Assembly: GCA_022784505.1 (NCBI GenBank) | Contig: JALFUQ010000074.1 | Span: 1 to 39,344 of the forward strand | Reading direction: 5' to 3' | DNA from: Bacillota bacterium | GTDB taxonomy: Bacteria > Bacillota > Clostridia > Oscillospirales > Oscillospiraceae | DNA: 39,344 nt | In this document: positions 16,657-25,628 of the stretch, one piece after another | Numbering within the stretch: position 1 is the stretch's first letter | Layout of the letters: each line of letters opens with the position of its first letter | The notes under the pieces: model-generated | Seen by the model: the letters and a program-made list of their open reading frames with translations, nothing else | Told to the model about the DNA's origin: nothing | Database searches by the model: none | Translations under genes and position numbers: made by a program

Positions 16657-17850
16657 ATGCCACAAATAAACCCGCCTAAATATGTCAGACAGATACTGTT
16701 CGGCCTTCAGGCAAGAGCGCATCAGGCGTATCTCGTTGGAGGCTGTGTTCGTGATATGCTCATGGACATCACCCCGCATGACTGGGATATCTGCACGAGT
16801 GCTCTGCCCGATGAGGTCATGAGCATTTTCCCCGGCTCAGAGCCCACCGGCATAAAGCACGGCACCGTCACCGTAAAGATCGGTAACCGCTCTGTTGAGG
16901 TCACCACCTTCCGCACCGACGGCAGCTACCGTGACCACCGCCGACCGGAGTCGGTCACATTTGTTTCCGACCTCATAAGCGACCTTGGCCGCCGCGACTT
17001 TACGATGAACGCCATCGCGCTTTCCGCCGACGGCATGCTCTCCGACCCCTTTGACGGAGTTCGGGATATTCAGAACCGCACCATCCGCTGCGTGGGCGAC
17101 CCGATGCTGCGCTTTAACGAGGACGCACTGCGAATGTTCAGAGCACTTCGGTTCTCCGCTCGTCTCGGCTTCACAATTGAATATGAGACCATAGCAGCAA
17201 TATCGGAATGCGCACCTCTCGCCTGTGAGCTTGCGCCCGAGCGCGTGCGTGATGAGCTTGAGAAGATTCTGCTCACCACCCGCCCCGAAACGCTGGGCGT
17301 TGCGATAAAGTTTGGGCTACTTAAGCGCTACATACCCGGAAACGGCTGGGCAAGCCCCAATTATGCCGATATTGCAAGCATGAACCGCAAGCCTCTGACC
17401 CGCTGGGTAACATTCAGTATAATGCTCCAAAAATACGGCTATATCCCGTCTGCGCACGCATTTTTGGAAGAGCTGCGGCTCGACGGGCGCACCTTACGCT
17501 GCTGCGCCGATGCCGAGGCGATGTTAAAGTGCGAAGTGCCCGGCGATAAGCTCGGCTGGAAAAAGCTTTTGAGCCGCTACGGGGTCGACTCCGTCGCCTG
17601 CGCTGTAGCAGCTTATGATGTCATAAACGGGCTTAGCTGCGAAAAGGAGTTCAAGGCCGTGCTCAAAAGCGGCGAGTGCTTTTCACTCAAGCATCTTGCC
17701 GTCTCCGGTGACGATCTTTTGAGCCTCGGGCTCAAGGGTCCCGAACTTGGCGAAATGCTCAAGTTCCTGCTCGACTATGTAATGGAATACCCTGATAACA
17801 ACAAGCGCGAGATCCTGCTGGAGCTCGCGAAGTATTCGGAGGAAAGCTGA
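16657..17850 (+). CDS. cca: CCA tRNA nucleotidyltransferase
   Basis: Adds or repairs the 3' CCA of tRNA. The 397 residues contain the class II nucleotidyltransferase head: LVGGCVRD at 26-33 and the two catalytic Asp in HDWDI (Asp42, Asp44), then RRDFTMNA, and the neck/body block [21 protein letters not shown]. The C-terminus is all-helical and less conserved. No HD domain motif is clear. It starts at ATG 16657 after AGGTG; a GTG at 16648 is in frame but has no ribosome site. It heads a plus-strand operon with three overlapping or abutting genes. Confidence 0.93.
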   Translation: MPQINPPKYVRQILFGLQARAHQAYLVGGCVRDMLMDITPHDWDICTSALPDEVMSIFPGSEPTGIKHGTVTVKIGNRSVEVTTFRTDGSYRDHRRPESVTFVSDLISDLGRRDFTMNAIALSADGMLSDPFDGVRDIQNRTIRCVGDPMLRFNEDALRMFRALRFSARLGFTIEYETIAAISECAPLACELAPERVRDELEKILLTTRPETLGVAIKFGLLKRYIPGNGWASPNYADIASMNRKPLTRWVTFSIMLQKYGYIPSAHAFLEELRLDGRTLRCCADAEAMLKCEVPGDKLGWKKLLSRYGVDSVACAVAAYDVINGLSCEKEFKAVLKSGECFSLKHLAVSGDDLLSLGLKGPELGEMLKFLLDYVMEYPDNNKREILLELAKYSEES

Positions 17851-18422
17851 TGCAGTGTGCTAATATGGAGGAGCTGAACGCCAACTGTCGAGGCTGCATG
17901 CGCTGCGAGCTCGGCAAAACGCGGACGAACCTGGTGTTCGGTGTCGGCAATGAGCGCGCCGAGGTCATGCTCATCGGCGAAGGCCCGGGCGAACAGGAGG
18001 ATCTGCAGGGTGTTCCCTTTGTGGGGCCTGCCGGAAAGCTTCTTGATGATATGCTCAGAATGATAGATCTCGACCGCAGCAAGGTGTACATTGCAAACAT
18101 CGTAAAATGCCGCCCGCCGAGAAACCGTGACCCCCGCGACGAGGAGCAGGATGCCTGCTACCCCTGGCTTGCAGAGCAGATCAGGCTCGTTGACCCCAAG
18201 ATAATTATATGCCTCGGCCGCATTTCCGCCACAGCGCTTATTCGGGACGATTTTCGCATCACCCGTGAGCACGGGCTGTGGTTTGACATTGACGGCCGCC
18301 GCATGACGGCGATATATCACCCCTCGGCACTGCTCAGGGATATCTCAAAGCGTCCCGAGACCTTCGCCGACCTGCGCTCGATAAGAAGCGAGATAAAAAG
18401 AATTTGCAAGGAAACCTACTGA
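17850..18422 (+). CDS. Uracil-DNA glycosylase, family 4 (Fe-S)
   Basis: Excises uracil from DNA in base-excision repair. The 190 residues show the family-4 pattern: Cys pair C16-x2-C19 in [12 protein letters not shown], active-site [24 protein letters not shown] region, [10 protein letters not shown] with the third Cys, a fourth Cys in DACYPWL, and the late HPSALLR motif. Together the four Cys should hold a 4Fe-4S cluster. Its ATG overlaps the cca stop as TGATG, so it is translationally coupled. Some databases label such proteins phage SPO1 polymerase-related. Confidence 0.92.
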   Translation: MQCANMEELNANCRGCMRCELGKTRTNLVFGVGNERAEVMLIGEGPGEQEDLQGVPFVGPAGKLLDDMLRMIDLDRSKVYIANIVKCRPPRNRDPRDEEQDACYPWLAEQIRLVDPKIIICLGRISATALIRDDFRITREHGLWFDIDGRRMTAIYHPSALLRDISKRPETFADLRSIRSEIKRICKETY

Positions 18423-18424
18423 TA

Positions 18425-19321
18425 ATGCACTTACTTGAACCGATCACACTTGATCTGAAGCCTGCCGCTGACAGGCTTTTTCAAATTGAAAACTCCCGCA
18501 GTGCCGACTTCTGCTTCGGCAATGTCTACATGTGGGATAAGCGCTTTAAGCAGTCTGTCACCATTTGCGGCGACAGACTTGTCACTTTGCTGCACAGAAA
18601 GGGCGAGCAGTTTTTTGCCTTCCCCGTCGGCAGCGGCGATATCCACCCGAGCTTTGAATATATGGCGGGTGTCTGCGAAAGAAACAAGCTCCCCCTGCTC
18701 GTCTGCGGCGTTTGCAAGGAGCACCTTGCGCTCATAAATGATGCCTACCCCGATAAATTTGAAATTATCGAGGACAGGGACTTTTCCGATTATATCTATG
18801 AGATCGATAAGCTCGCCGAGTACCCGGGCAGGCACCTGCACGCAAAGCGCAATTACTGCAACCGCTTTGAGGCCGAGCACGAATGGAGCTTTGAACCGAT
18901 AACAAAAAACCGCCTTCCCGACTGCCTAGACATGCTTGATAAGTGGACGCAGCAGTCTCAAGATAGGCTGACCGACGATATAGGCTTTGAGCACGATGCC
19001 ATCGTGCGCGGCTTTGAGAGATTTGATGAGCTTGGGCTTGAGGGCGGTATACTCATCGCGGACGGCAGGCTCGTCGGCTTCACCGTCGGTGAGGTCATAA
19101 GCAGCGACACGTTCTGCACGCATTTTGAGAAAGCGTACACCGACATTGACGGGGCTTACACAATGATCTGCCGCGAAATGGCCCGCATGGTCATGGCAAA
19201 GCATCCCGATATGCGTTATGTAAACCGAGAGGACGACATGGGCAACCCCGCTCTGCGCACCTCGAAGCTTTCGTACAAGCCCGAGGAGATACTTATAAAA
19301 TACATTTTAAGGTCAAAATGA
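18425..19321 (+). CDS. DUF2156 (LPG-synthase C-terminal-like) protein
   Basis: 298 residues resembling the soluble acyltransferase-like domain of phosphatidylglycerol lysyltransferases (DUF2156), but without the membrane part. Recognisable parts are FCFGNVYMW near the start, LHAKRNYCNRF, and the C-terminal NREDDMGNPALRTSKLSYKPEE, typical of the family. These proteins have tandem GNAT-like folds and may use aminoacyl-tRNA, but the substrate here is unknown. The ATG is 2 bases past the glycosylase stop; AGGA is 12 bases upstream, somewhat far, and a CTG at 18419 is a less likely start. Confidence 0.82.
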   Translation: MHLLEPITLDLKPAADRLFQIENSRSADFCFGNVYMWDKRFKQSVTICGDRLVTLLHRKGEQFFAFPVGSGDIHPSFEYMAGVCERNKLPLLVCGVCKEHLALINDAYPDKFEIIEDRDFSDYIYEIDKLAEYPGRHLHAKRNYCNRFEAEHEWSFEPITKNRLPDCLDMLDKWTQQSQDRLTDDIGFEHDAIVRGFERFDELGLEGGILIADGRLVGFTVGEVISSDTFCTHFEKAYTDIDGAYTMICREMARMVMAKHPDMRYVNREDDMGNPALRTSKLSYKPEEILIKYILRSK

Positions 19322-19322
19322 T

Positions 19323-20132
19323 ATGTACTACGCAGTCAATATAAACAAATATCGTCAGGAGGATATCCCCCCGCTCACGCGCCTGTGGACGGAGACCTTC
19401 GGCGATGCGCCGGAGCTCGTAGACCGTTTTTTTGAGCTGCTGCCGTCGATGGGCACGGGACTTGTCGCCGAGGCAAACGGCGAACTTCTGGGCGCTGCCT
19501 ATGTGCTGTCGGCCGAGCTGTGGAGTCCTGAAAGGCCGCCGGTGAAGCTCGGGTATATCTACGCCGTCGCCGTTGAGCCGAGCGCACGCAATTGCGGCAT
19601 CGGCGCAAAGCTCATTTCCGCCTGCGAAAGGTACTGCTGGGAAAACGGTGTTGAGATATGCACGACGCTGCCCGCTGAGGAGTCGCTTTACGCATGGTAC
19701 GAGCGTGTCGGCGGATTTCAGGCTGCAACAAGATGCATGTACGAAACTGTGCTCCCCTCGGACAGAGCCGTCGAGATAAAGTCGCTTTTTGCCGACGAGT
19801 ACGCCTTCAAGCGCGCGGATATTCTGCGTGGCAAGAATTATGTAAACCTCAATTACGGCTACATGCTTTTTCAGGAGGCGCTCTGTAAGATCTATGGCGG
19901 CGGGCTGTTCGGCTGCAAGGACGGCATCGCCTGCGGCTATGTTGATAACGGTGTTCTGCTGATAAAAGAGGTTTTAAACGACCCGCCTGAGTTCATCCCC
20001 GCACTGTGCCGCCGCTTAGGCGCAAAAAGCGCCATCGTCCGCCGCCCCGACCGCTACGGCAGCCCGTTCATCGCCGCCTACGAAGCCAAGGACTTCCCCC
20101 GCGACACGGTCTGGGATCTGGCGCTGGATTGA
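19323..20132 (+). CDS. GNAT family N-acetyltransferase
   Basis: 269 residues. The N-terminal half is a GNAT domain with acetyl-CoA loop VEPSARNCGIGAKLI (about residues 82-96), followed by AEESLYAWYERVGGF. The C-terminal 120 residues form a second, weaker domain that could be a degenerate GNAT repeat, with no acetyl-CoA loop. The substrate is unknown. It is the last gene of the cca operon, one base past the previous stop, and is followed by a strong terminator. Confidence 0.85.
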   Translation: MYYAVNINKYRQEDIPPLTRLWTETFGDAPELVDRFFELLPSMGTGLVAEANGELLGAAYVLSAELWSPERPPVKLGYIYAVAVEPSARNCGIGAKLISACERYCWENGVEICTTLPAEESLYAWYERVGGFQAATRCMYETVLPSDRAVEIKSLFADEYAFKRADILRGKNYVNLNYGYMLFQEALCKIYGGGLFGCKDGIACGYVDNGVLLIKEVLNDPPEFIPALCRRLGAKSAIVRRPDRYGSPFIAAYEAKDFPRDTVWDLALD

Positions 20133-20147
20133 TTAGATTAATAGCAA

Positions 20148-20177
20148 AGCCTCCTTTTGCCGATGCAAAAGGAGGCT
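20148..20177. terminator. Bidirectional terminator
   Basis: 13-bp perfect stem AGCCTCCTTTTGC/GCAAAAGGAGGCT with loop CGAT, between the GNAT gene and convergent galM. T-rich bases follow on the plus strand and are sparser on the minus strand. Confidence 0.85.
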
Positions 20178-20181
20178 AATT

Positions 20182-21630
20182 TTATCCGAATATTTTGCCG
20201 AAAAAGCGCTTGAGCTTTGACGGTGCTGTTGCCTTTATCGGCTCGGGGATGGGTTCGTCTAAGCCCCACGGGAGCGAGATATTATTGACGGAGAGGGTAA
20301 AATACTCGCCGGTCTGCTCGTTGGGAGATGTAAAGCCGTTGGTCACGATAACGCTCAAAAACTGCTCATCGTGTAAATCAATCTCGTACTTGCCCATTTC
20401 CTCGACCCTGCCGCAGACGGTATAGTCGGCGCTTATATAATCGATGCCGTCGTCCGTTTCTACGCTCAATATTTCATCGGGGTGTGAAATATCAACGCCG
20501 AACTGCGTCAAAAACTCATCAAGCTTCGGGAGCTTTCCCCTCACCTGCGCATAGAAGTTGCGGCAGTTTGCGCAGTTGCACAGGGCGTGCGTTTTGTAAT
20601 ACTCCCTCGTCTTTTCGACATCGACGGAGAAGGCGTATTCGTCTATCTTTATCGTCGTCATGTTATCTGTCGCAAACTCGTACACCGTGCGGTGCGAGTA
20701 GGTATCATTTGCTTTGAGAACTGTGCTCGGGAAGTCGGGGCGGTTGGGGGCATCGGGGTAAAACTGCGTTTCTAAGCACAGGGCGGAGTTTTTGCCGTAG
20801 ACTGCGCCGTTTTTGCCGTTTCTTGTACCCGTTGCGCCGCCTGCATAGAATTGGACGGCGGGCATGTCGGTCATGACTCGCATGATCCTGCCGCACTCCG
20901 GCTCGTACAGCTCGGCGCATTTTTCGCCGTTCAGCACAAAGCAGTGGTCGTAAAAACCGTTTTTCACCTCTCGGCGTGTGCGAAAGTCAAAAGATGTGCC
21001 GTCAACGGGTCTCACCTCGCCGGTGGGAATGAGCTCATCGTCAACGGGGAGGTAGCTGTCGGCGTTTATCATAAGCTCATGCGAAAGAATGTCTCCCCTG
21101 CCTGCAAGGTTAAAATAGCTATGGTTCGTGAGGTTGAGCACGGTGTCCTTGTCGCTGCGGGCAGTGTAGCTTATGACGAGCTTATTATCTTCCGTAAACT
21201 CATACTCCACACTCACTGTGACATTACCCGGAAAGCCGTCGCCCCCGTCGGGGTCAAACAGCTCAAAGCGCACGGAATTATCAGAGACGGAAGTCACATC
21301 AAAGCGGCGCTTTGAAAAGCCTACGCCGCCGTGCAGGGTGTTCGCCCCCTCGTTTGCGGTGATACTGTAGTGCGTACCGTTAAGGTCAAAGCCAGCACCG
21401 GCAATGCGGTTTGCGTATCTGCCGACTGATGCACCGAAGTAGCCGTCATTATCGAGATATTCCTGCGGCGTATCGTAGCCGAGGACGACATCGCCGAGCA
21501 CCCCATTTTTGTCCGGAACGATGATGCTTTGCACCGCCGCACCGAGATCGATGACACTGGCGCTCGCCCCGGCAGCATTTTTTATTTTATAGAGCGTGTA
21601 TGCTCCAAAGCATAATTTCTCAACTGACAT
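20182..21630 (-). CDS. galM: Aldose 1-epimerase fused to a Cys-rich domain
   Basis: Residues 1 to about 320 of 482 are a galactose mutarotase: GRYANRI, TLHGG, catalytic His in NHSYFNL, and catalytic Glu in CLETQFYPDAPN. It interconverts alpha and beta sugar anomers. From residue 324 (an internal Met, no ribosome site before it) a second domain of 159 residues follows, with CNCANCRNFY near its start, a beta-rich middle, and a basic end KLKRFFGKIFG. I recall similar CxCxxCRNF domains as separate clostridial proteins of unknown function. The frame is continuous, so this is a real fusion in the sequence. ATG 21630 follows GAGGTG; a GTG at 21657 lies within the promoter -10 region and is rejected. 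Confidence 0.88.
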   Translation of the reverse strand: MSVEKLCFGAYTLYKIKNAAGASASVIDLGAAVQSIIVPDKNGVLGDVVLGYDTPQEYLDNDGYFGASVGRYANRIAGAGFDLNGTHYSITANEGANTLHGGVGFSKRRFDVTSVSDNSVRFELFDPDGGDGFPGNVTVSVEYEFTEDNKLVISYTARSDKDTVLNLTNHSYFNLAGRGDILSHELMINADSYLPVDDELIPTGEVRPVDGTSFDFRTRREVKNGFYDHCFVLNGEKCAELYEPECGRIMRVMTDMPAVQFYAGGATGTRNGKNGAVYGKNSALCLETQFYPDAPNRPDFPSTVLKANDTYSHRTVYEFATDNMTTIKIDEYAFSVDVEKTREYYKTHALCNCANCRNFYAQVRGKLPKLDEFLTQFGVDISHPDEILSVETDDGIDYISADYTVCGRVEEMGKYEIDLHDEQFLSVIVTNGFTSPNEQTGEYFTLSVNNISLPWGLDEPIPEPIKATAPSKLKRFFGKIFG

Positions 21631-21648
21631 GCGCCTCACCTCTACGGC

Positions 21649-21677
21649 ATTATACACTTAAATGCGAAAATTCGCAA
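21649..21677 (-). promoter_or_regulatory. Promoter of galM with overlapping inverted repeat
   Basis: Minus-strand TTGCGA (21672-21677), 17 bases, TATAAT (21649-21654). An inverted repeat TGCGAA-AA-TTCGCA (21663-21676) covers the -35 and could be a repressor site. Confidence 0.55.
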
Positions 21678-21780
21678 ATTGAGCATATTTATGTGCAATT
21701 GATAGTTAATTATTAGTCAAGTACTCTCAAAAAACCGTTGAAAAACAAGGCCTTTTTGACAAACTTCTATATTTCATATG

Positions 21781-21809
21781 TTGACATTCCTGTGCAATTA
21801 GATTAGAAT
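21781..21809 (+). promoter_or_regulatory. Promoter of nfnA-nfnB
   Basis: TTGACA (21781-21786), 17 bases, TAGAAT (21804-21809), 11 of 12 consensus positions. Initiation near 21816, with a leader of about 55 bases. Confidence 0.8.
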
Positions 21810-21871
21810 GTGACTGCTATCCGAATAATGTGAAGACAAAATTATTATTAAATGGATAAGAGGTAGAAAAA

Positions 21872-22738
21872 ATGTTCAAAGTAGTAACTAAGAGATTCCT
21901 GAACGAGGCAAAGACCATCTGCCTGTTCGAAATCGAAGCTCCGCTGGTTGCGAGACATGCGCAGGCCGGCCAGTTCGTCATCTTCCGTCTTGACGAGCAG
22001 GGCGAGCGTACTCCTGTCTCCGTTGCAGGCTACGACCGTGAGAAGGGCACCGTCACCGTCATGGTCCAGGCTGCAGGCCGCACCACTAAAATGCTCCACA
22101 CCGTTGAGGAAGGCGACTATATCTCCGACTTCGTCGGCCCGCTCGGCAAAGCTACCGAGATGGACGGCCTGAAGAAGGTCTGTGTCGTCGGCGGCGGCGT
22201 TGGCTGCGCAATTGCATACCCCATTGCTAAGGAAATGCACGAGAAGGGCATCGATGTCACCTTTATCGCCGGCTTCCGCAGCAAGGATATCGTCATCCTT
22301 GAGGACGAGATGAAGGCTGCTTCCAACAAGTCCATCATCTGCACCGACGACGGCTCTTACGGCATCAAGGGCTTTACCACCGCTCTGCTGCAGCAGGAGA
22401 TTGACGCCAATATCGCTGAGGGCAGACCCCAGTTTGACCGCGTCATCGCTATCGGCCCGGACATCATGATGAAGTTCCTTGCAGAGGTCACCCGCCCCTA
22501 CGGCATCAAGACCATCATTTCCCTCGACCCGATCATGGTCGACGGCACCGGCATGTGCGGCGGCTGCCGTGTCATCGTCGGCGGTGAGACCAAGTTCGCT
22601 TGTGTCGACGGTCCCGACTTTGATGCACACGAGGTCGATTTTGACTCGCTGATCAAGCGCGCAGCCTTCTATAAGCCCGAGCAGGAAGAGGCTGCAAAGC
22701 ATATCTGCAATATGACCGGAGGTAAGCGCAATGGCTAA
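21872..22738 (+). CDS. nfnA: NfnA-like FAD/2Fe-2S ferredoxin-NADP reductase subunit
   Basis: Small subunit of an NADH-dependent reduced ferredoxin:NADP oxidoreductase (Nfn), which couples NADH, NADPH and ferredoxin by electron bifurcation in anaerobes. In 288 residues: FAD site RTPVSVAG (46-53), NAD site VVGGGVGCAIAYP (106-118), and 2Fe-2S ligands Asp224, C229, C232, C244 in VDGTGMCGGC...FAC. Family members are also annotated as sulfide dehydrogenase or dihydroorotate dehydrogenase electron-transfer subunits; direct coupling to the nfnB-like partner favours Nfn. The AGAGGT site and a near-consensus promoter suggest strong expression. Confidence 0.88.
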   Translation: MFKVVTKRFLNEAKTICLFEIEAPLVARHAQAGQFVIFRLDEQGERTPVSVAGYDREKGTVTVMVQAAGRTTKMLHTVEEGDYISDFVGPLGKATEMDGLKKVCVVGGGVGCAIAYPIAKEMHEKGIDVTFIAGFRSKDIVILEDEMKAASNKSIICTDDGSYGIKGFTTALLQQEIDANIAEGRPQFDRVIAIGPDIMMKFLAEVTRPYGIKTIISLDPIMVDGTGMCGGCRVIVGGETKFACVDGPDFDAHEVDFDSLIKRAAFYKPEQEEAAKHICNMTGGKRNG

Positions 22739-24125
22739 TATGAGAATGGATAAAAACCCGATGCCCGAGCAGGATCCCGTGGTCCGTGCAGGCAATTTTG
22801 ACGAGGTCGCTCTCGGCTACACTCCCGAGATGGCAATTGATGAGGCAAAGCGCTGCCTCAACTGCCACAACACTCCCTGCCGTACCGGCTGCCCCGTTTC
22901 CGTTCGTATCCCCGAGTTCATCGCAAAGGTCGCAGAGGGCGACTTTGATGCTGCTTATGAGATTATCACCTCCACCAACTCCCTGCCCGCAGTCTGCGGC
23001 CGTGTTTGCCCGCAGGAGAAGCAGTGTGAGTCCAAGTGCGTCCGCGGCATCAAGGGCGAGAGCGTCGGCATCGGCCGCCTCGAGCGCTTTGTCGCTGACT
23101 ACCACATGAACAAGGCCGAGAAGGTCGTACCCGTAGTTCCCGAATCCAACGGTCACAAGGTCGCTGTTGTCGGCTCCGGCCCGTCCAGCCTTACCTGTGC
23201 AGGCGATCTGCGCAAGCTTGGCTATGATGTCACCATTTTCGAGGCCTTCCACAAGGCCGGCGGTGTTCTCGTTTACGGCATCCCGCAGTTCCGTCTCCCC
23301 AAGGAGATCGTTGCTGCCGAGATCGAGAACCTCAAGGCAATGGGCGTTAACATCATCACCAACGCCATCATCGGCAAGTCCGAGACCGTCGACGAGCTGT
23401 TCCAGGACGGCTATGAGGCAGTGTTCATCGGCTCCGGCGCAGGTCTGCCTCAGTTCCTGCACATCCCCGGTGAGAACCTCCTCGGCGTTTACTCGGCTAA
23501 CGAGCTTCTTACCCGTGTAAACCTCATGAAGGCTTACAGAGACGATTACGATACGCCCATCAAGCACTTCAACCGTGTTGCCGTCGTCGGCGCAGGCAAT
23601 GTCGCAATGGACGCATCCCGTGTTGCAAAGCGTCTGGGTGCTGAGCATGTTTACATCACCTACCGCCGCGGCAGAGACGAGCTGCCCGCCCGTAAGGAAG
23701 AGGTCGAGCATGCAGAGGCAGAAGGCATTGAGTTCAATCTGCTCAATAACCCCGTTGCCATCATCGGCGACGAGAACGGCAATGTCAAGGGCATCGAGCT
23801 TGTCAAGCAGGAGCTCGGTGAGCCCGACGAGAAGGGCCGCAGAAAGCCCGTTCCCATCGAGGGCAGCAACTGGGTGCTCGATGTTGACACCGTCATCATC
23901 GCGATCGGCACCAGCCCCAATCCCCTGATCCGCAACACCACTCAGGGCCTGACCTTCACCCGCAAGGGCGGTATCGAGGCCGACGAAAACGGTCAGACCG
24001 CTCGTGAGGGCGTGTTCGCAGGCGGTGACGCCGTTACCGGCGCTGCAACCGTCATTCTCGCAATGGGCGCAGGCAAAGCAGGCGCAAAGGGCATTGACGA
24101 GTACATAAAGAACAAAAACAAGTAA
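22731..24125 (+). CDS. nfnB: NfnB-like / glutamate synthase beta-type oxidoreductase
   Basis: 464 residues. The N-terminal part has eight Cys for two 4Fe-4S clusters (C42, C45, C50, C54 and C89, C93, C99, C103), then an FAD domain with VVGSGPSSLTCAG and an NADPH domain with VVGAGNVAMDASR, ending with the GGDAVTGAATVILAMGAG flavin motif. With NfnA it would form the bifurcating transhydrogenase; alternatively it could act as an NADPH-dependent glutamate synthase small subunit, but no large subunit is present. GGAGGT lies inside the end of nfnA and the genes overlap by 8 bases. Confidence 0.9.
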   Translation: MANMRMDKNPMPEQDPVVRAGNFDEVALGYTPEMAIDEAKRCLNCHNTPCRTGCPVSVRIPEFIAKVAEGDFDAAYEIITSTNSLPAVCGRVCPQEKQCESKCVRGIKGESVGIGRLERFVADYHMNKAEKVVPVVPESNGHKVAVVGSGPSSLTCAGDLRKLGYDVTIFEAFHKAGGVLVYGIPQFRLPKEIVAAEIENLKAMGVNIITNAIIGKSETVDELFQDGYEAVFIGSGAGLPQFLHIPGENLLGVYSANELLTRVNLMKAYRDDYDTPIKHFNRVAVVGAGNVAMDASRVAKRLGAEHVYITYRRGRDELPARKEEVEHAEAEGIEFNLLNNPVAIIGDENGNVKGIELVKQELGEPDEKGRRKPVPIEGSNWVLDVDTVIIAIGTSPNPLIRNTTQGLTFTRKGGIEADENGQTAREGVFAGGDAVTGAATVILAMGAGKAGAKGIDEYIKNKNK

Positions 24126-24135
24126 TTAAACGATC

Positions 24136-24163
24136 AAACAGCTTCCCTTCGGGGAAGCTGTTT
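24136..24163 (+). terminator. Terminator after nfnB
   Basis: 12-bp stem AAACAGCTTCCC/GGGAAGCTGTTT capped by a TTCG tetraloop, ending in a 6-T run. A strong intrinsic terminator. Confidence 0.9.
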
Positions 24164-24183
24164 TTTACCGTCAAAACAATTTG

Positions 24184-24233
24184 GCGTGTTTTGAAGCGTG
24201 CAAAAAAACAGACTTTTTTGAAACGCTGAGGGG
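24184..24233 (+). repeat. Interspersed repeat, copy 1
   Basis: About 50 bp running from GCGTGTTTTGAAGCGTGC to CGCTGAGGGG. It matches, with a few differences, the reverse complement of 27605-27653. Both copies run into a separate strong hairpin on the GAGGGG side. Confidence 0.6.
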
Positions 24234-24260
24234 GAGGCTTCATCAGGAAGCCTCCCCCTC
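24228..24260. terminator. Strong hairpin next to repeat copy 1
   Basis: 13-bp GC-rich stem GAGGGGGAGGCTT/AAGCCTCCCCCTC with a 7-base loop. TTT follows on the plus strand. It lies between nfnB and the convergent small membrane gene and may stop transcription from both sides, though the minus side lacks a T run. Confidence 0.6.
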
Positions 24261-24286
24261 TTTGGAAGTTTTTTATTCAGGTTGTA

Positions 24287-24454
24287 TCACAGATGCTGGT
24301 CACGGTCAACTCTGTCGTAGAAATAATTGAGCACGGGCTCCATGGCAGCGGTAAGCTTCATGTCAAGGTTGAAGTAATAGGCCGCAAAGGTAACGACGAA
24401 AAATGCGGTGCCGGCAAGCGACAGTTTTTTTACGACGGTGCAAAGCTTGGACAT
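24287..24454 (-). CDS. Small single-pass membrane protein
   Basis: 55 residues: a short basic N-terminus (MSKLCTVVKKLS), one hydrophobic helix (about residues 12-29), then a soluble tail ending DRVDRDQHL. AGGAG lies 10 bases before ATG 24454, 20 bases past the stop of the dehydratase gene, so it is the last gene of that cluster. I do not recognise a family. Its position suggests a membrane anchor or accessory factor for the cluster's enzymes, which is only a guess. Confidence 0.6.
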   Translation of the reverse strand: MSKLCTVVKKLSLAGTAFFVVTFAAYYFNLDMKLTAAMEPVLNYFYDRVDRDQHL

Positions 24455-24474
24455 TTTACATTTTCTCCTTTCAA

Positions 24475-25590
24475 TTACCATGATTCCTCATCGGGGAGGA
24501 TCTCAAGCGTCGGGTCAACCGGTTCCTCGCCCATGACCGTGCGCATGTATGTGTTTATCTGGTCGCGAACGCCCTGACGGGAGACCACACGCGGGTCAAA
24601 CAGGTCATGAGAGACCCACACGAGATTGATGCCGAGTTCACGTGCTCTCTGCTCGAACAGACCATGCATACCGTCGAGAGCCTTGCAGCTCATGTGTTCC
24701 CAAAGTATGACCATATCGGCGTTGAACTCCTCGACGAACTTCCAGAGATCATCAAGCAATACCTTGTAGCCGCCATGTGTGCGGTTACGCATGATCATTC
24801 TTTCAGTGAGCTTGGCTATATCATATATTGCCTGCTCGCGGTTTTCGGGCGTGTCAACCTCGGCGATCATATCGGTATTATCCATTGACAGCATATCGGT
24901 AAGAGGAACAATTCCCCAGCAATTGAGCAGCCACACGAGGAAGTCCATGTAGTAATGCGACTGAACGCCCCACACGATGGCTCTGTGACGGTATTCGTTT
25001 GCTGCCATCTTCTTTTTCTTGAACGCCTTTTCGGCAAGCTTCATGATCTTGCGGTCGGTCTCCTCGAACACGGGAAGTCTGCCGCTTATAGCCATGTAAT
25101 TGGTTTCGGTATAGAGTGCAAGATTTGAGCCGAAGACCTGCGGGTACGGGGTCTTGCTCATTTCCAGCCACTCAAGACGGCACTTGGTTGCGTAGTTTAC
25201 ACGCTTTGCGCACTCAAAATAATGCGTCCAATCCCACTTCTCACCGGTGTGCTCCTCGATGAAAGCGATGGCATTGCCGATACGGCGGTCGCCCCGGAAG
25301 AGCTTGTCGAGCAGCTTTGCATCATCTTCGATAATGATATCCTGTTCGGCGTGGCAGATACGCAGGTGCTCGCCTCGCAAGCCCTGAGTGTGACGGTCGA
25401 CCATCATGGGGACGGCCAGATAGCTGGACATCCAGCGATAACGGAACATAGCCTTGATGTTGCGGGGCTTTGAAAGGACTATTCTGAACATGTTAAACCA
25501 GTTGTAAAGCCATCTGGAGTAATCATAAAGCGTATCGACGACGCCTCGCCACTCACGGTGGCTTCTGTAACGCTTGCCCTTAAGATACAC
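24475..25590 (-). CDS. 2-hydroxyacyl-CoA dehydratase family protein, start unclear
   Basis: At least 371 residues. The middle and C-terminus fit the HgdB/FldC-type dehydratase fold: a helix with TGEKWDW, the second-domain start HRAIVWGVQSHYYMDF, and the C-terminal domain EEFNADMVILWEHMSCKALDGMHG, where the Cys-Lys pair matches the family's GCKP motif. Classical members use a 4Fe-4S cluster and an ATP-driven activator for radical dehydration; no activator is seen here, and the first 90 residues do not look like the usual N-terminal domain. A GGAGGTG site at the end of hypB is 6 bases before an in-frame GTA, not a normal start; the first standard start is GTG 25590 with no ribosome site. The gene may be impaired or use a rare start. 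Confidence 0.7.
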   Translation of the reverse strand: MYLKGKRYRSHREWRGVVDTLYDYSRWLYNWFNMFRIVLSKPRNIKAMFRYRWMSSYLAVPMMVDRHTQGLRGEHLRICHAEQDIIIEDDAKLLDKLFRGDRRIGNAIAFIEEHTGEKWDWTHYFECAKRVNYATKCRLEWLEMSKTPYPQVFGSNLALYTETNYMAISGRLPVFEETDRKIMKLAEKAFKKKKMAANEYRHRAIVWGVQSHYYMDFLVWLLNCWGIVPLTDMLSMDNTDMIAEVDTPENREQAIYDIAKLTERMIMRNRTHGGYKVLLDDLWKFVEEFNADMVILWEHMSCKALDGMHGLFEQRARELGINLVWVSHDLFDPRVVSRQGVRDQINTYMRTVMGEEPVDPTLEILPDEESW

Positions 25591-25628
25591 TTTACCAAAG
25601 TTTTTGGTACCAATTCGCTTGTCAGATG

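Noticed and set aside
22653..23711. A 352-codon open frame antisense to nfnA/nfnB
   Set aside because: Low-complexity Ala/Gly/Asp-rich translation typical of the reverse complement of a GC-biased gene; the nfn genes are certain.
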